Assembly (NCBI GenBank): GCA_020636995.1 | Contig: JACJWU010000001.1 | Span: 558,001 to 622,000, forward strand | DNA length: 64,000 nt | Reading direction: 5' to 3' | DNA from: Actinomycetota bacterium | Lineage (GTDB): Bacteria; Actinomycetota; Actinomycetes; S36-B12; UBA10799 | Shown here: piece by piece, positions 25,218 to 35,073 of the stretch | Numbering within the stretch: position 1 is the stretch's first letter | How the letters are laid out: each line of letters opens with the position of its first letter | Translations under genes and position numbers: made by a program | The notes under the pieces: generated by a model | Databases searched by the model: none | What the model saw: only the letters and a program-made list of their open reading frames with translations | What the model was told of the DNA's origin: nothing

Positions 25218-26570
25218 ATGTACGCCGTTCTGCGACCTCTCGCCGCACTCCTCGCCTGCGGTTTCGCGGTAAGCACTTCCCCCGCTGCTGCTGAGCCACC
25301 CCCGGTTGCACCACTGGAGCAGGTGCAAGCACTCGTCCAGCCCGCTGTGGTCTATGAACAGATCACCTGGACGGGATACGTCTACGACGAGACCAACAAG
25401 GGCTACTTCACCCAGGAGCCGTTCGTCACCTCCTTCCAATGCACCGGATTCGTCGTCAACCCGGACGGGTACATCGCGACGGCCGGTCACTGCGTCGACT
25501 ACGACTCGACAGTGCGCGAGGCCATCCTCACGCAGGTCGTGGAGTGGGCCTACGTCAACGACTACTACGAGGCCCAGCCGTCGATGGAGACCATCGCGAC
25601 GTTCGCACGCAACTGGCGCATCGACGGTGCGACCAGCGAAGGGACGGCCGATCTTGACGTGGCCGTCGCGTACGGTGTCACGGTCTCCGGCGAACCGAGC
25701 GGGAAGGCGCTTCCGGCCAGGGTGCTCGATGTGCGCTCCGCCGACGAGGGCGACGTGGCCCTGCTCAAGATCGAGGCTGAGAATCTCACCGTTCTGCCCC
25801 TGTCCGACAACACGACGACCGGTGTGGGCACCGAGGTCGTGTCTGTGGGCTATCCAGCGTCCGTGGACCTGGTGACCGACGCGAGCTTCAACCCGAGTTT
25901 CAAAGAGGGGACGATCAGCGCGGAGAAGACAACCGCCGGTGGCCTGCTGCCTGTCTACGAGATCAGCGCAGCGGTCTCGGGAGGTATGAGCGGCGGACCG
26001 ACGGTAGGACTCGAGGGCGACGTCATCGGCGTGAACAGCTTCGGGATCGAAGGCGAGACGCAGCCGTTCAACTTCGTGCAGCCGGCCTCCAATGTCGACG
26101 AACTCCTGCGCGCAGAGGGGGTGGACAACACCCTAGGGACCGTGACGCAGGAGTACCGGGCCGGCTTGAACGCCTACTTCGCAGGTGACCGGGAGGCCGC
26201 CATTGAGAACTTCGAGGCGGTACTGGACACCGTTCCCAGCCATCAGTTCGCGCAGGACTACCTGCAGAAGGCGCAAGACCTTCCGTCCGCCAACCCCGTG
26301 GTGCGGTTGTGGTGGCTCTGGTTGCTGATCCTGCTCGCGGCGCTCGTCGCGGTGGGGGTTCTGATCTGGACGCTGCAGCGTCGCTCGAAGGCCCCCGCGC
26401 CCGCCGCGGCACCGGCAGCCGAGCCGGTCCCCACGGTCACGACCGACTCCACAACGCCGGACGCCGAGGCCGTCGCCGACCAGGAGGTGGACCTGTTCTG
26501 CCCCAACTGCGGCCGTTCGCACACCGCCGACGACCACTTCTGCGCTCACTGCGGCCACCGTTTCGAATAG
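25218..26570 (+). CDS. Membrane-anchored trypsin-like protease with TPR and cytoplasmic zinc ribbon
   Basis: A 450-residue protein. Residues 1-25 are a signal peptide ending SPAAA. The chymotrypsin-fold protease follows with His91 (TAGHC), Asp179 (EGDVALLK) and Ser258 (SGGMSGGP), an intact triad. Residues 308-355 form a TPR-like helix pair (AGLNAYFAGDREAAIENFEA), 364-386 a transmembrane helix, and 428-445 a zinc ribbon (CPNC, CAHC). By topology the protease is outside and the zinc ribbon inside the cell. The ATG follows GGAGG. Likely an envelope protease of the DegP/HtrA type in role; substrate unknown. Convergent with the polysaccharide deacetylase. Confidence 0.88.
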   Translation: MYAVLRPLAALLACGFAVSTSPAAAEPPPVAPLEQVQALVQPAVVYEQITWTGYVYDETNKGYFTQEPFVTSFQCTGFVVNPDGYIATAGHCVDYDSTVREAILTQVVEWAYVNDYYEAQPSMETIATFARNWRIDGATSEGTADLDVAVAYGVTVSGEPSGKALPARVLDVRSADEGDVALLKIEAENLTVLPLSDNTTTGVGTEVVSVGYPASVDLVTDASFNPSFKEGTISAEKTTAGGLLPVYEISAAVSGGMSGGPTVGLEGDVIGVNSFGIEGETQPFNFVQPASNVDELLRAEGVDNTLGTVTQEYRAGLNAYFAGDREAAIENFEAVLDTVPSHQFAQDYLQKAQDLPSANPVVRLWWLWLLILLAALVAVGVLIWTLQRRSKAPAPAAAPAAEPVPTVTTDSTTPDAEAVADQEVDLFCPNCGRSHTADDHFCAHCGHRFE

Positions 26571-26585
26571 TTTCGGCTGGCCCAG

Positions 26586-26706
26586 TTGGCGCCTGGGCAC
26601 CCAAACCCACTCGCCGCCCGGACTGGGTGCCGAACCGACAACACAGTTGACATCAGGGCACCCAAACCCACCCACCGCTCAGACTGGGTGCCGAACCGAC
26701 AACACC
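26586..26706. repeat. 61-bp palindromic repeat, two copies
   Basis: Between two convergent genes lie two copies of a 61-bp unit: GGGCACCCAAACCCA starts at 26595 and 26656, GACTGGGTGCCGAACCGACA at 26621 and 26682. Within each unit GGCACCCA and TGGGTGCC are exact inverted repeats that could form a hairpin with a loop of about 20 nt. The same unit with the same 61-bp period occurs three times at 56.9-57.0 kb. It may act as a bidirectional terminator here, but there is no T-tract. Confidence 0.8.
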
Positions 26707-26714
26707 AGACAGGC

Positions 26715-27419
26715 TCAGCGGCAGGCCGGCACGACCTCGAGGCGGTAGCCCTGCTTCTCCCACTTCGGCAGCATGGCCTTGACCGCCGCGACCGTCTGGC
26801 TGTGCGTATCGTGCATCAGGATCACCGCGCCCGGCTTGGTGTCCTGGCGCAGACGGTCGATTGTCCACTGGAGGCTGTGGGGCTGCCAATCCTCGACATG
26901 CGCGGTCCACATGACCGGCTGGAAGCCCAGGCCGATGGCAGTCTTCGCCACACGCGCATCGATCATCCCGTAGGGCGGGCGCATGCACGGTGCGATGTCG
27001 GAACCCACCAACCGCTTCACGCCAAGCAACTGGGAGCGCACACGCTTGTTCGGATACTGGGTGAGCCGAAGGTGGTTGAAGGTGTGGTTCCCGATCGCGT
27101 GGCCACGGCGGGCCATCCTGCGCACCTGCTTCTTGTGCATACCGGCATTGCCGGTCACGAAGAACGTCGCCTTCGCGTCGTAGCGGTCGAGAGCATTCAA
27201 CAACGAAGCTGTGTGGACGGATGGGCCGTCGTCGAACGTCAGGTACAGGACCTTGTCCTTGGAACGCGGACCGACGGCTGCGCGGTACCACCCGGGTGGG
27301 TTGGGCAGCCCCTTGGCCATCTGAGCCGGACCGGAACCCTTGCTCCATTTCACATCGTCGTTGGCGTCCGACGCCGTTGCGATGGCCACACCGACGATCG
27401 CCCCCAGCACAGCATCCAT
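26715..27419 (-). CDS. Polysaccharide deacetylase (NodB homology)
   Basis: A 234-residue secreted or membrane-anchored enzyme with a short hydrophobic N-terminus (MDAVLGAIVGVAIATASDA). NodB motifs: TFDDGP (61-66, catalytic Asp and metal Asp), HTFNH (112-116, metal His pair), RPPYG (147-151), and LMHDT near the C-terminus. It should remove acetyl groups from N-acetylglucosamine in peptidoglycan or another envelope glycan. The ATG at 27419 is chosen because it gives the signal-like N-terminus. Confidence 0.9.
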   Translation of the reverse strand: MDAVLGAIVGVAIATASDANDDVKWSKGSGPAQMAKGLPNPPGWYRAAVGPRSKDKVLYLTFDDGPSVHTASLLNALDRYDAKATFFVTGNAGMHKKQVRRMARRGHAIGNHTFNHLRLTQYPNKRVRSQLLGVKRLVGSDIAPCMRPPYGMIDARVAKTAIGLGFQPVMWTAHVEDWQPHSLQWTIDRLRQDTKPGAVILMHDTHSQTVAAVKAMLPKWEKQGYRLEVVPACR

Positions 27420-27516
27420 GGTTCCAGGGTCGCATGACCGTCCGGTCGAGCGCGGATCGGCGCGGCAGCGAACCCGCGCCACGTAGTGTCGCGAGTTGCA
27501 GATCGCCGGCCTTGAC

Positions 27517-27522
27517 TAGCCT
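27517..27522 (+). promoter_or_regulatory. -10 hexamer of the thioredoxin-like/ferredoxin reductase operon (leaderless)
   Basis: TAGCCT fits TANNNT and ends 6 nt before the GTG start. TTGCAG at 27496 may be a -35 element, with a short 15-bp spacer. Confidence 0.5.
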
Positions 27523-27528
27523 GAGAGT

Positions 27529-28074
27529 GTGGCTGTCGAATCTCAGCGAACCCAACTGCGCACGCCTGTGCCTGCGGCGACTCTGCCCGACGTGGCCGGG
27601 GTCGCACACAACGTGCAGGCGCTGAGTGAAGGCGAACCCCTGCTCGTAGTGTTCGCGTGCAACCACTGCCCGTACGTGAGGTGGCTCGAGCGGGATCTTG
27701 GAAGCCTGATCGACGAAACCGGGATCCAGGCAGTGGCGATCACCTCCAACGACACCGCTGGGTACCCCGACGACGGACCCGACGGGATGCGCGAGCAGAT
27801 GGCACGTGCGGGCTGGAACTTCCCGTACCTGATCGACGAGGACCAAAGCGTGGCACGGGCCTTCGGCGCGGTGTGCACCCCGGATTTCTTCCTCTACGAC
27901 GCTCAAGGCCTACTGGCATACCGTGGCGCCTTCGACGCCTCCTCACCGAAGAACGGGCAGCCCCGGACCGGTGATCTGTTGCGGGCAGCGATCGCCGATG
28001 TCCAAGCCGGACGCCCTGTGCCTGAACCGCACCGGCCGGCGATGGGTTGCGGGATCAAGTGGAAGCAATCATGA
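27529..28074 (+). CDS. Thioredoxin-fold (AhpC/TSA-like) redox protein
   Basis: A 181-residue cytosolic thioredoxin-fold protein. The redox motif CNHC (Cys44, Cys47) in VFACNHCPYV resembles the CPxC/CxxC site of TlpA-like and RipA-type proteins; the cis-Pro follows in VCTPDFFLYD. A C-terminal MGCGIKWK adds one more cysteine. It should reduce disulfides or peroxides; partner unknown, though the coupled ferredoxin-NADP reductase gene (4-nt overlap) suggests it may receive electrons from that enzyme. Confidence 0.85.
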   Translation: MAVESQRTQLRTPVPAATLPDVAGVAHNVQALSEGEPLLVVFACNHCPYVRWLERDLGSLIDETGIQAVAITSNDTAGYPDDGPDGMREQMARAGWNFPYLIDEDQSVARAFGAVCTPDFFLYDAQGLLAYRGAFDASSPKNGQPRTGDLLRAAIADVQAGRPVPEPHRPAMGCGIKWKQS

Positions 28075-29051
28075 ACCACAGCACCGACATGCTCATCGTG
28101 GGCGCCGGACCTGTGGGCCTGTACGCGGCCTACTACGCCGGGTTCCGCGGCTTTCGCACGGTCGTGTGCGACACGCTGCCCGAGATCGGTGGGCAGATCT
28201 CCGCGATGTACCCCGAGAAACTGATCTTCGACGTCGCGGGCTTCCCCGAAATCAGGGGGCGCGACCTGGTGGAAGGACTCGCCGCCCAGGCGAACTCCTT
28301 CTCCCCCGAATACGTACTGGGCGATCAAGCCGTCGAACTCAGCGACACCGATGACGGCGTGCGGGTGGTCACCGCCTCCGGGCTCACGATCGATGCCAAG
28401 GTCCTGCTCATCACCGGAGGGATCGGGGCGTTCCAGCCGCGACCCCTGCCCGCGGCCGACGCGTTCACCGGTGACGGCATCGTGTTCTTCGTGCCCAAAC
28501 TCGACGTGCACGCCGGCCAGGACGTGGTCATCGTCGGCGGTGGGGACTCGGCCTTCGACTGGGCCCTGTCCCTGCACCCGATCGCCCGCAGCGTGACGCT
28601 GGTCCACCGACGGGAGGCCTTCCGGGCTCATGCCGGCACCGTGGACAAGGTGCGCGACCTCGGTATCCGACTGGTCACGTCAAGCGCGGTCACCGCCGTG
28701 AAGGGCGACGGGAACGTGACCGGCGTCGAGGTCACACACAAGCAGACCGGAGAGACGTTGCAGCTCCCCGCGGACACGATCGTGGCGGCCTTGGGGTTCA
28801 TCGCTTCGATCGGACCGCTGGCGCAGTGGGGCCTGGAACTGCAGAAGCGACACATCGTCGTGGACACGACGATGGCCACGAACCGACCTCGGGTGTACGC
28901 CGCCGGGGACATCGCCACATACCCCGGTAAGGTCCCACTGATCTCCGTCGGGTTCGGCGAGGCGGCGTTGGCGGTGAACAACGCCGCACCGATCATCGAC
29001 CCGAGCCACGGGGTCTTCCCAGGCCACTCGTCGGGAGAATCTTCGGCCTAG
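28071..29051 (+). CDS. Ferredoxin/flavodoxin--NADP reductase, thioredoxin-reductase-like
   Basis: A 326-residue FAD enzyme with two Rossmann motifs: GAGPVG (11-16, FAD) and VGGGDSAFDWA near residue 160 (NADPH). The sequence PEIGGQISAMYPEK after the first, and the absence of the CxxC of thioredoxin reductase, identify the type 2 ferredoxin-NADP+ reductase. The C-terminal AAGDIATYPGK is the FAD-ribityl motif. It transfers electrons between NADPH and ferredoxin or flavodoxin. Its ATG overlaps the preceding stop (ATGA). Confidence 0.92.
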   Translation: MNHSTDMLIVGAGPVGLYAAYYAGFRGFRTVVCDTLPEIGGQISAMYPEKLIFDVAGFPEIRGRDLVEGLAAQANSFSPEYVLGDQAVELSDTDDGVRVVTASGLTIDAKVLLITGGIGAFQPRPLPAADAFTGDGIVFFVPKLDVHAGQDVVIVGGGDSAFDWALSLHPIARSVTLVHRREAFRAHAGTVDKVRDLGIRLVTSSAVTAVKGDGNVTGVEVTHKQTGETLQLPADTIVAALGFIASIGPLAQWGLELQKRHIVVDTTMATNRPRVYAAGDIATYPGKVPLISVGFGEAALAVNNAAPIIDPSHGVFPGHSSGESSA

Positions 29052-29052
29052 T

Positions 29053-29058
29053 TAGGCT
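29053..29058 (+). promoter_or_regulatory. -10 hexamer of the beta-carbonic anhydrase gene
   Basis: TAGGCT fits TANNNT and lies 9 nt before the ATG, so the leader is absent or only a few nucleotides long. Confidence 0.4.
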
Positions 29059-29067
29059 CGAAGTGCC

Positions 29068-29565
29068 ATGGAAAAGTTCGACGACGTCATCGCGGGTAAC
29101 CGTGCCTTCGTGGCTTCGTACCACGAGACGGGCCTGACCGGCCGCGCCGCCAAAGGACTCGCGCTGATCACCTGCATGGATTCCCGCATCGACCCGCTCG
29201 CCGTGCTGGGCATGCAGGCCGGGGACATGAAGATCCTGCGCAACGCCGGCGCCCGCGTGACCGACGATGTGCTGCGCACGCTGGTCCTGGCCACCCACCT
29301 GCTCAACGTGGACCGGATCATCGTCATGCCCCACACGGACTGCCGGATGGCCAAGAACACCGAAGCCGAGGTCCACGAGAGCATCCTGGATGTGCACGGG
29401 GTGGATACCCGGTCGCTGGAGTTCCGCACCATCGATGACCCGATCGCCACGCTGCGTGCCGATGTGCAGAAGATCCGCTCGTTCCCGTTCATCCCGGAAG
29501 ACGTGGTGGTCGTCGGCGGGATGTACGACGTGGCGACCGGCGAGTTGGAGATGTACGACTTCTAG
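29068..29565 (+). CDS. Beta-class carbonic anhydrase-like protein
   Basis: A 165-residue protein with the zinc ligands of beta-carbonic anhydrase: Cys36 and Asp38 in CMDSR, His89 and Cys92 in HTDC. It belongs to the short, actinobacterial form with the conserved RNAGARVTDDVLRTLVLATHLL segment. It should interconvert CO2 and bicarbonate in the cytosol. The ATG starts 16 nt after the reductase stop, with a possible own promoter. Confidence 0.9.
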   Translation: MEKFDDVIAGNRAFVASYHETGLTGRAAKGLALITCMDSRIDPLAVLGMQAGDMKILRNAGARVTDDVLRTLVLATHLLNVDRIIVMPHTDCRMAKNTEAEVHESILDVHGVDTRSLEFRTIDDPIATLRADVQKIRSFPFIPEDVVVVGGMYDVATGELEMYDF

Positions 29566-29680
29566 GGCCGGCCGGGCAGCCACGGCCTTCGGCATTACGG
29601 GCAACTGCGACTGAGCAGGCGGGGTTCGAACATCGGCTCTGTCCAGGTTGGCCACGGTGGCGGCGGTCATCGCAGGTCTC

Positions 29681-29836
29681 GGTTAGAGACACGGCATTCC
29701 GGTTAGAGAAAAGGCACTCCGGTTAGAGATCGGCACTCCGGTTAGAGAAACAGCACTCCGGTTAGCGCTATACGGCCGTGGGACTCTAACCAACCTGCCG
29801 CCGACTAACCAAGATGCCGAACTCTAACCGGAATGC
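29681..29836. repeat. 20-bp GGTTAGAG array with an inverted copy
   Basis: The 328-bp gap between two convergent genes holds five direct copies of a 20-bp unit (GGTTAGAG at 29681, 29701, 29721 and 29740; GGTTAGCG at 29760), most followed by a GGCA(C/T)TCC-like segment. CTCTAACC follows in inverse orientation at 29784 and 29823, the latter continuing as CTCTAACCGGAATGC, the exact reverse complement of GCATTCCGGTTAGAG at 29694. The rest of the gap shows nothing recognisable. Units are too short, and separated by too little, for a CRISPR. Confidence 0.8.
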
Positions 29837-29893
29837 GCAGCCAGATCCTGACGGACCCTGCCGCCTGCCACAGGAACTCCTGCGTGACGTGGA

Positions 29894-31984
<2,091 letters not shown>

Positions 31985-32132
31985 CCGAACTCCGGGCAGC
32001 CACCCATTCGTGTGGATAGATTCGCTTGCCGCGAAACACCCCTAATCTTCGATGCGGGAATCCCCGATGCTTGTAACAGTGTTGAGTACGGTGTACGGCA
32101 AGTTAGGTAACCGCAAGGAGGTGGTTCCAGTG

Positions 32133-32336
32133 ATGACCACACTGTCCCCCAGCCCCCTGACGGCCAGCGACCGCTGCGACCGGTGCGGGGCGCAGGCGTA
32201 CGTACGCGTCACCCTCACCTCTGGCGGGGAACTGCTGTTCTGCGGCCACCACGCACGCAAGCACCTGCCTGCGTTGGAATCGCTGGCCTCGCACATTCAG
32301 GACGAGACCGAGCGGATGGACGAGAACGCCAACTAG
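32133..32336 (+). CDS. DUF7455 zinc-finger-like protein
   Basis: A 67-residue protein, MTTLSPSPLTASDRCDRCGA, with CDRCG and CGHH giving a CxxC...CxxH zinc site. This is the small conserved protein found beside parE and the principal sigma factor in actinobacteria. A strong AAGGAGG lies at 32115-32121; a GTG three bases earlier (32130) is an equally placed alternative start. Function unknown. Divergent from parE across about 145 bp. Confidence 0.88.
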   Translation: MTTLSPSPLTASDRCDRCGAQAYVRVTLTSGGELLFCGHHARKHLPALESLASHIQDETERMDENAN

Positions 32337-32386
32337 CGTTGGCTGAAACTCGGCCCTCGGTCAAACCGGCGGTCAGCCCTCTTGAC

Positions 32387-32435
32387 TGCTGCACGGTTAC
32401 CGATTCCAGAGCCCGAAACCCGTAACCGCGCAGCA
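32387..32435. terminator. Probable bidirectional terminator stem-loop
   Basis: TGCTGCACGGTTAC (32387-32400) and GTAACCGCGCAGCA (32422-32435) are inverted with a single mismatch across 14 bp, leaving a 21-nt loop. The site lies between the convergent DUF7455 and crotonase genes, where a terminator is expected. No T-tract follows, as is common in actinobacteria. Confidence 0.55.
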
Positions 32436-32467
32436 CTCAACGCCGACCTCAGGATTGGGCGGTCCTG

Positions 32468-33244
32468 TCAGTGGCCCCGGAACTCCGGCGCTCGGCGCTC
32501 CTCGAACGCCCGCACACCCTCGGCGAGGTCCCTGCTGGTCCACGCCCGGGCAACGGTCTCATCGACCCGGTGGGCGACCTCAGGTGGCAGGTGGGCGTCC
32601 GACAACTCGGCCAAAGCCGCCTTCGACGCGGCGATCGTCAGCGGTGCGTTGCGCACGATCTTCTCGGCCCACAGCCCCGCCGCCGTCTCAAGCTCCTCAG
32701 GCGAATCCACCGTCTGCGTGATCGCGCCGAGTTCGTAGGCCATCTGCATCGTGATCGGCTCCGCGGTCAGGAACATCCGGGCCACCACCTGGGCGGGCAG
32801 GCACGCCAGGAACCTCGCAACGCCCGAGGGCGGGTAGCCGACACCGAGGCGGGCCGGGGTGACCGCCATGCGAGTGTGGGCCGTGGCCACGATCAGGTCA
32901 CAACTGAGCACCAGTTCGCACGCACCTCCCCACACATCGCCACCGACCTCGGCGATCGTGGCGATCGGCAGCCGCCGGAAGTACTCCAGGAACCCTTCGA
33001 GAGGGTTCGCCCACACGTGCTCCTCGGCCTCCAGCGGGATCTCGCTGATGTCATGGCCGCTCGACCACGTGCCCTTCACGGGCTCGGCACGCACAATGGC
33101 CACTCGGATGCCATCCAGGACCGCTTTGGTGAGGATCGCGCGGGCCTCCTCCAGCATGGGTGTGGTCAGTCGGTTGCGGCTCGAGGGGTCGTGGAACGTC
33201 ATCCGGAGGACGGTTCCGTCACTGGTCGTGGTCCATTCGCTCAC
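32468..33244 (-). CDS. Crotonase-fold protein, methylmalonyl-CoA decarboxylase-like
   Basis: A 258-residue crotonase. Comparing it by memory with E. coli ScpB (YgfG), the segments WSSGHDISEIP (60-70), GGDVWGGACELVLSCDLI (101-118), MAVTPARLGVGYPPSG (126-141), LTAEPIT and the ending FEERRAPEFRGH correspond one to one, including the catalytic His64 and Tyr137 positions of that decarboxylase. The inferred reaction is methylmalonyl-CoA to propionyl-CoA plus CO2; another enoyl-CoA hydratase activity is possible. No mutase gene is adjacent. GTG at 33244 follows TAGACT by 8 nt; GTG at 33250 is an alternative start. Confidence 0.8.
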   Translation of the reverse strand: MSEWTTTSDGTVLRMTFHDPSSRNRLTTPMLEEARAILTKAVLDGIRVAIVRAEPVKGTWSSGHDISEIPLEAEEHVWANPLEGFLEYFRRLPIATIAEVGGDVWGGACELVLSCDLIVATAHTRMAVTPARLGVGYPPSGVARFLACLPAQVVARMFLTAEPITMQMAYELGAITQTVDSPEELETAAGLWAEKIVRNAPLTIAASKAALAELSDAHLPPEVAHRVDETVARAWTSRDLAEGVRAFEERRAPEFRGH

Positions 33245-33337
33245 GATCACTGAGTCTAGGGCCGCGACCACCACCCACCCGGAGCAGGCGGGCCCCACCT
33301 GGATCAAGGATTCACCCGTTCGTGCCGAAGGAGAGTC

Positions 33338-35060
33338 GTGGAGGTTTCACGAGGACTTGTGCTACGGCTCTGCGCCGCCGTGGCCACGACGGCAGTGGCC
33401 GCAGGGGCGCTCGCTGCACCTTCTGGTGCCGGTTCCCGGGAGCCGAAACCGCTACTGCCAGATTCCAAGGCGGTGATGAACGACCCCGAGTTCCAGTGGC
33501 GGCCCGTCCCCGGTGCCACCCTGTATCGGCTCGAGGTGGCTTTCGACCACAAGTTCACCGATATCGCACGCACTGTCGACACACCGTCGACACGCTTCAT
33601 CGACACCTCCTCCTGGCCGCCGGCCAGCTACTGGTGGCGCGTGAAGGTCATCGCTGCCCGTTCGATGGCTCCTACTCCAAGGTGCGCAGTTTCACCCGGC
33701 GGTGGATGGGGCCTGACGGCACGGGGCTGGCGATCGCCAGATCGCACGCCCGGACGCAGTGAAGGTGGAGGACTTCAGTGCCGAGTCCGGCATCCAGGTG
33801 CCCGGCAACGCACTGAAGATCTCGTGGGAACCAGTGGCTGAGGCGCTGCACTACGAAGTCCAGTTCGACGGCAACAGCGAGAAGGTCTGCACGACCTCCA
33901 CACAGCGTCCTCACTCCGTATCTCAGCGGTTCCTCAGCGATCGCAGACGTCGTCCAAGTGCAACCCTGAGCTGGGTGCCGGCGTCCACTGGGTTCGTGTA
34001 CGAGCGGTCGATGAGACGGTCGGGACGGCAAGGGCAAGATCTACAGCCTGTGGTCCGACGAGGCCCGCACTGATCGACAGTGCGGTGCCTGGCGCCGTCG
34101 TACTTCACGATCGGGCCCGACCTGAGCGGGCCGGACGGCCAGCAACCCGCCGTGCTGACCTCCCCGCGCAACGGCAAGGTCTTCCTCGACGTCCCCACCT
34201 TCGAGTGGCAGCCGTCGTCTGGGCGACCGAGTACGAACTCGTACTGGCCCGCGACCAGGACTTCACCAACGTCGTCGGAACGTTCCGCACCAAAGAACAC
34301 CCGATTGGTACCCCTCCAGCGCCTGCCGGAGAACACCGCCATCCGTTCCTTCTACTGGTACGTCGTGCCGTGCGCGGAGTTGGCAGTAGTGGTTCGACGC
34401 CGTGTCGAACGAGGCGGTCGGGCCGCGATCGGCAAGTTCCGTTCCTTCAAGAAACAGTCGGTACTCGTGAAACTGTCGTGCATCGAGCGGCGTGGCACAC
34501 CCTGGGTGGAGTTCACCTGGGAGCCCTACTCACGACCATGTACCGCTTCGCCGCAAGACCGGGTACTGAGAACGCATCCATCGGCGGTGGAGTTCAAGTG
34601 GTACGAGTTCCAGATCAAGGCCCGCGGCGCCAGTTGGGACACCGCGCGCACGACCATCACCGATCACCCGAGCGTGCTGCCGATCGATCTTCAGTTCGGC
34701 GGACGCTTCGAATGGCGTGTTCGCCCTGTGGACGAGAGCGGTTCCGCCCGCCCATGGAGCGACTCACGCTCGCTGCGCACACCGCGCGGTGTCCCGAACA
34801 GCCCCAGGCGTCTGAAGGCCCGCGCCGAACGCGCCGCGTGAAGTCCGATTGGGCGCGACCCCAAAGGCGACTACTTCCCGTGACCAGCTACACGGTCTAC
34901 TACTCGAACACCGGCAAGCGGTGGAAGCCACTCACCCAGGTGGTGGCCGCGGCGGTGGCGTTCAAGATCGGCAAGCAAGCGTCAGCGCTACTGGTTCATG
35001 GTCACCGCGAGCAACTACGCCGGCGAAGGCCCGCCGAGCCGGGTGTTCGTGCCGAGGTGA
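33338..35060 (+). pseudogene. Frameshifted secreted fibronectin-III-like protein gene
   Basis: AAGGAG (33328-33333) and GTG at 33338 start a secreted protein with a signal peptide (LRLCAAVATTAVAAGALA) and a first domain resembling that of the intact gene downstream (FQWRPVPGATLYRLEVAFDH). After about residue 107 the meaning jumps between all three frames: DGSYSKVRSFTRRW near 33665, VKVEDFSAESG at 33759, GKIYSLWSDEA near 34035, GKVFLDVPTFEW near 34175, YELVLARDQDFTNVV near 34225, and SYTVYYSNTGKRW near 34890, ending at TGA 35058-35060. At least six small indels are needed. The parts follow the same domain order as the neighbour at 35074. Sequencing error is the alternative, but no other gene in the window is affected this way, apart from one frameshift in the IS30 remnant. 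Confidence 0.75.
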
Positions 35061-35073
35061 GAGGACTGCAGTG

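Noticed and set aside
29615..29640. tRNA T-arm-like GGGTTCGAACAT
   Set aside because: No acceptor stem, D-arm or anticodon arm can be folded around it.
29681..29836. CRISPR array
   Set aside because: Units of 20 bp contain no unique spacers of 30-40 bp, there are no cas genes, and an inverted copy is present.
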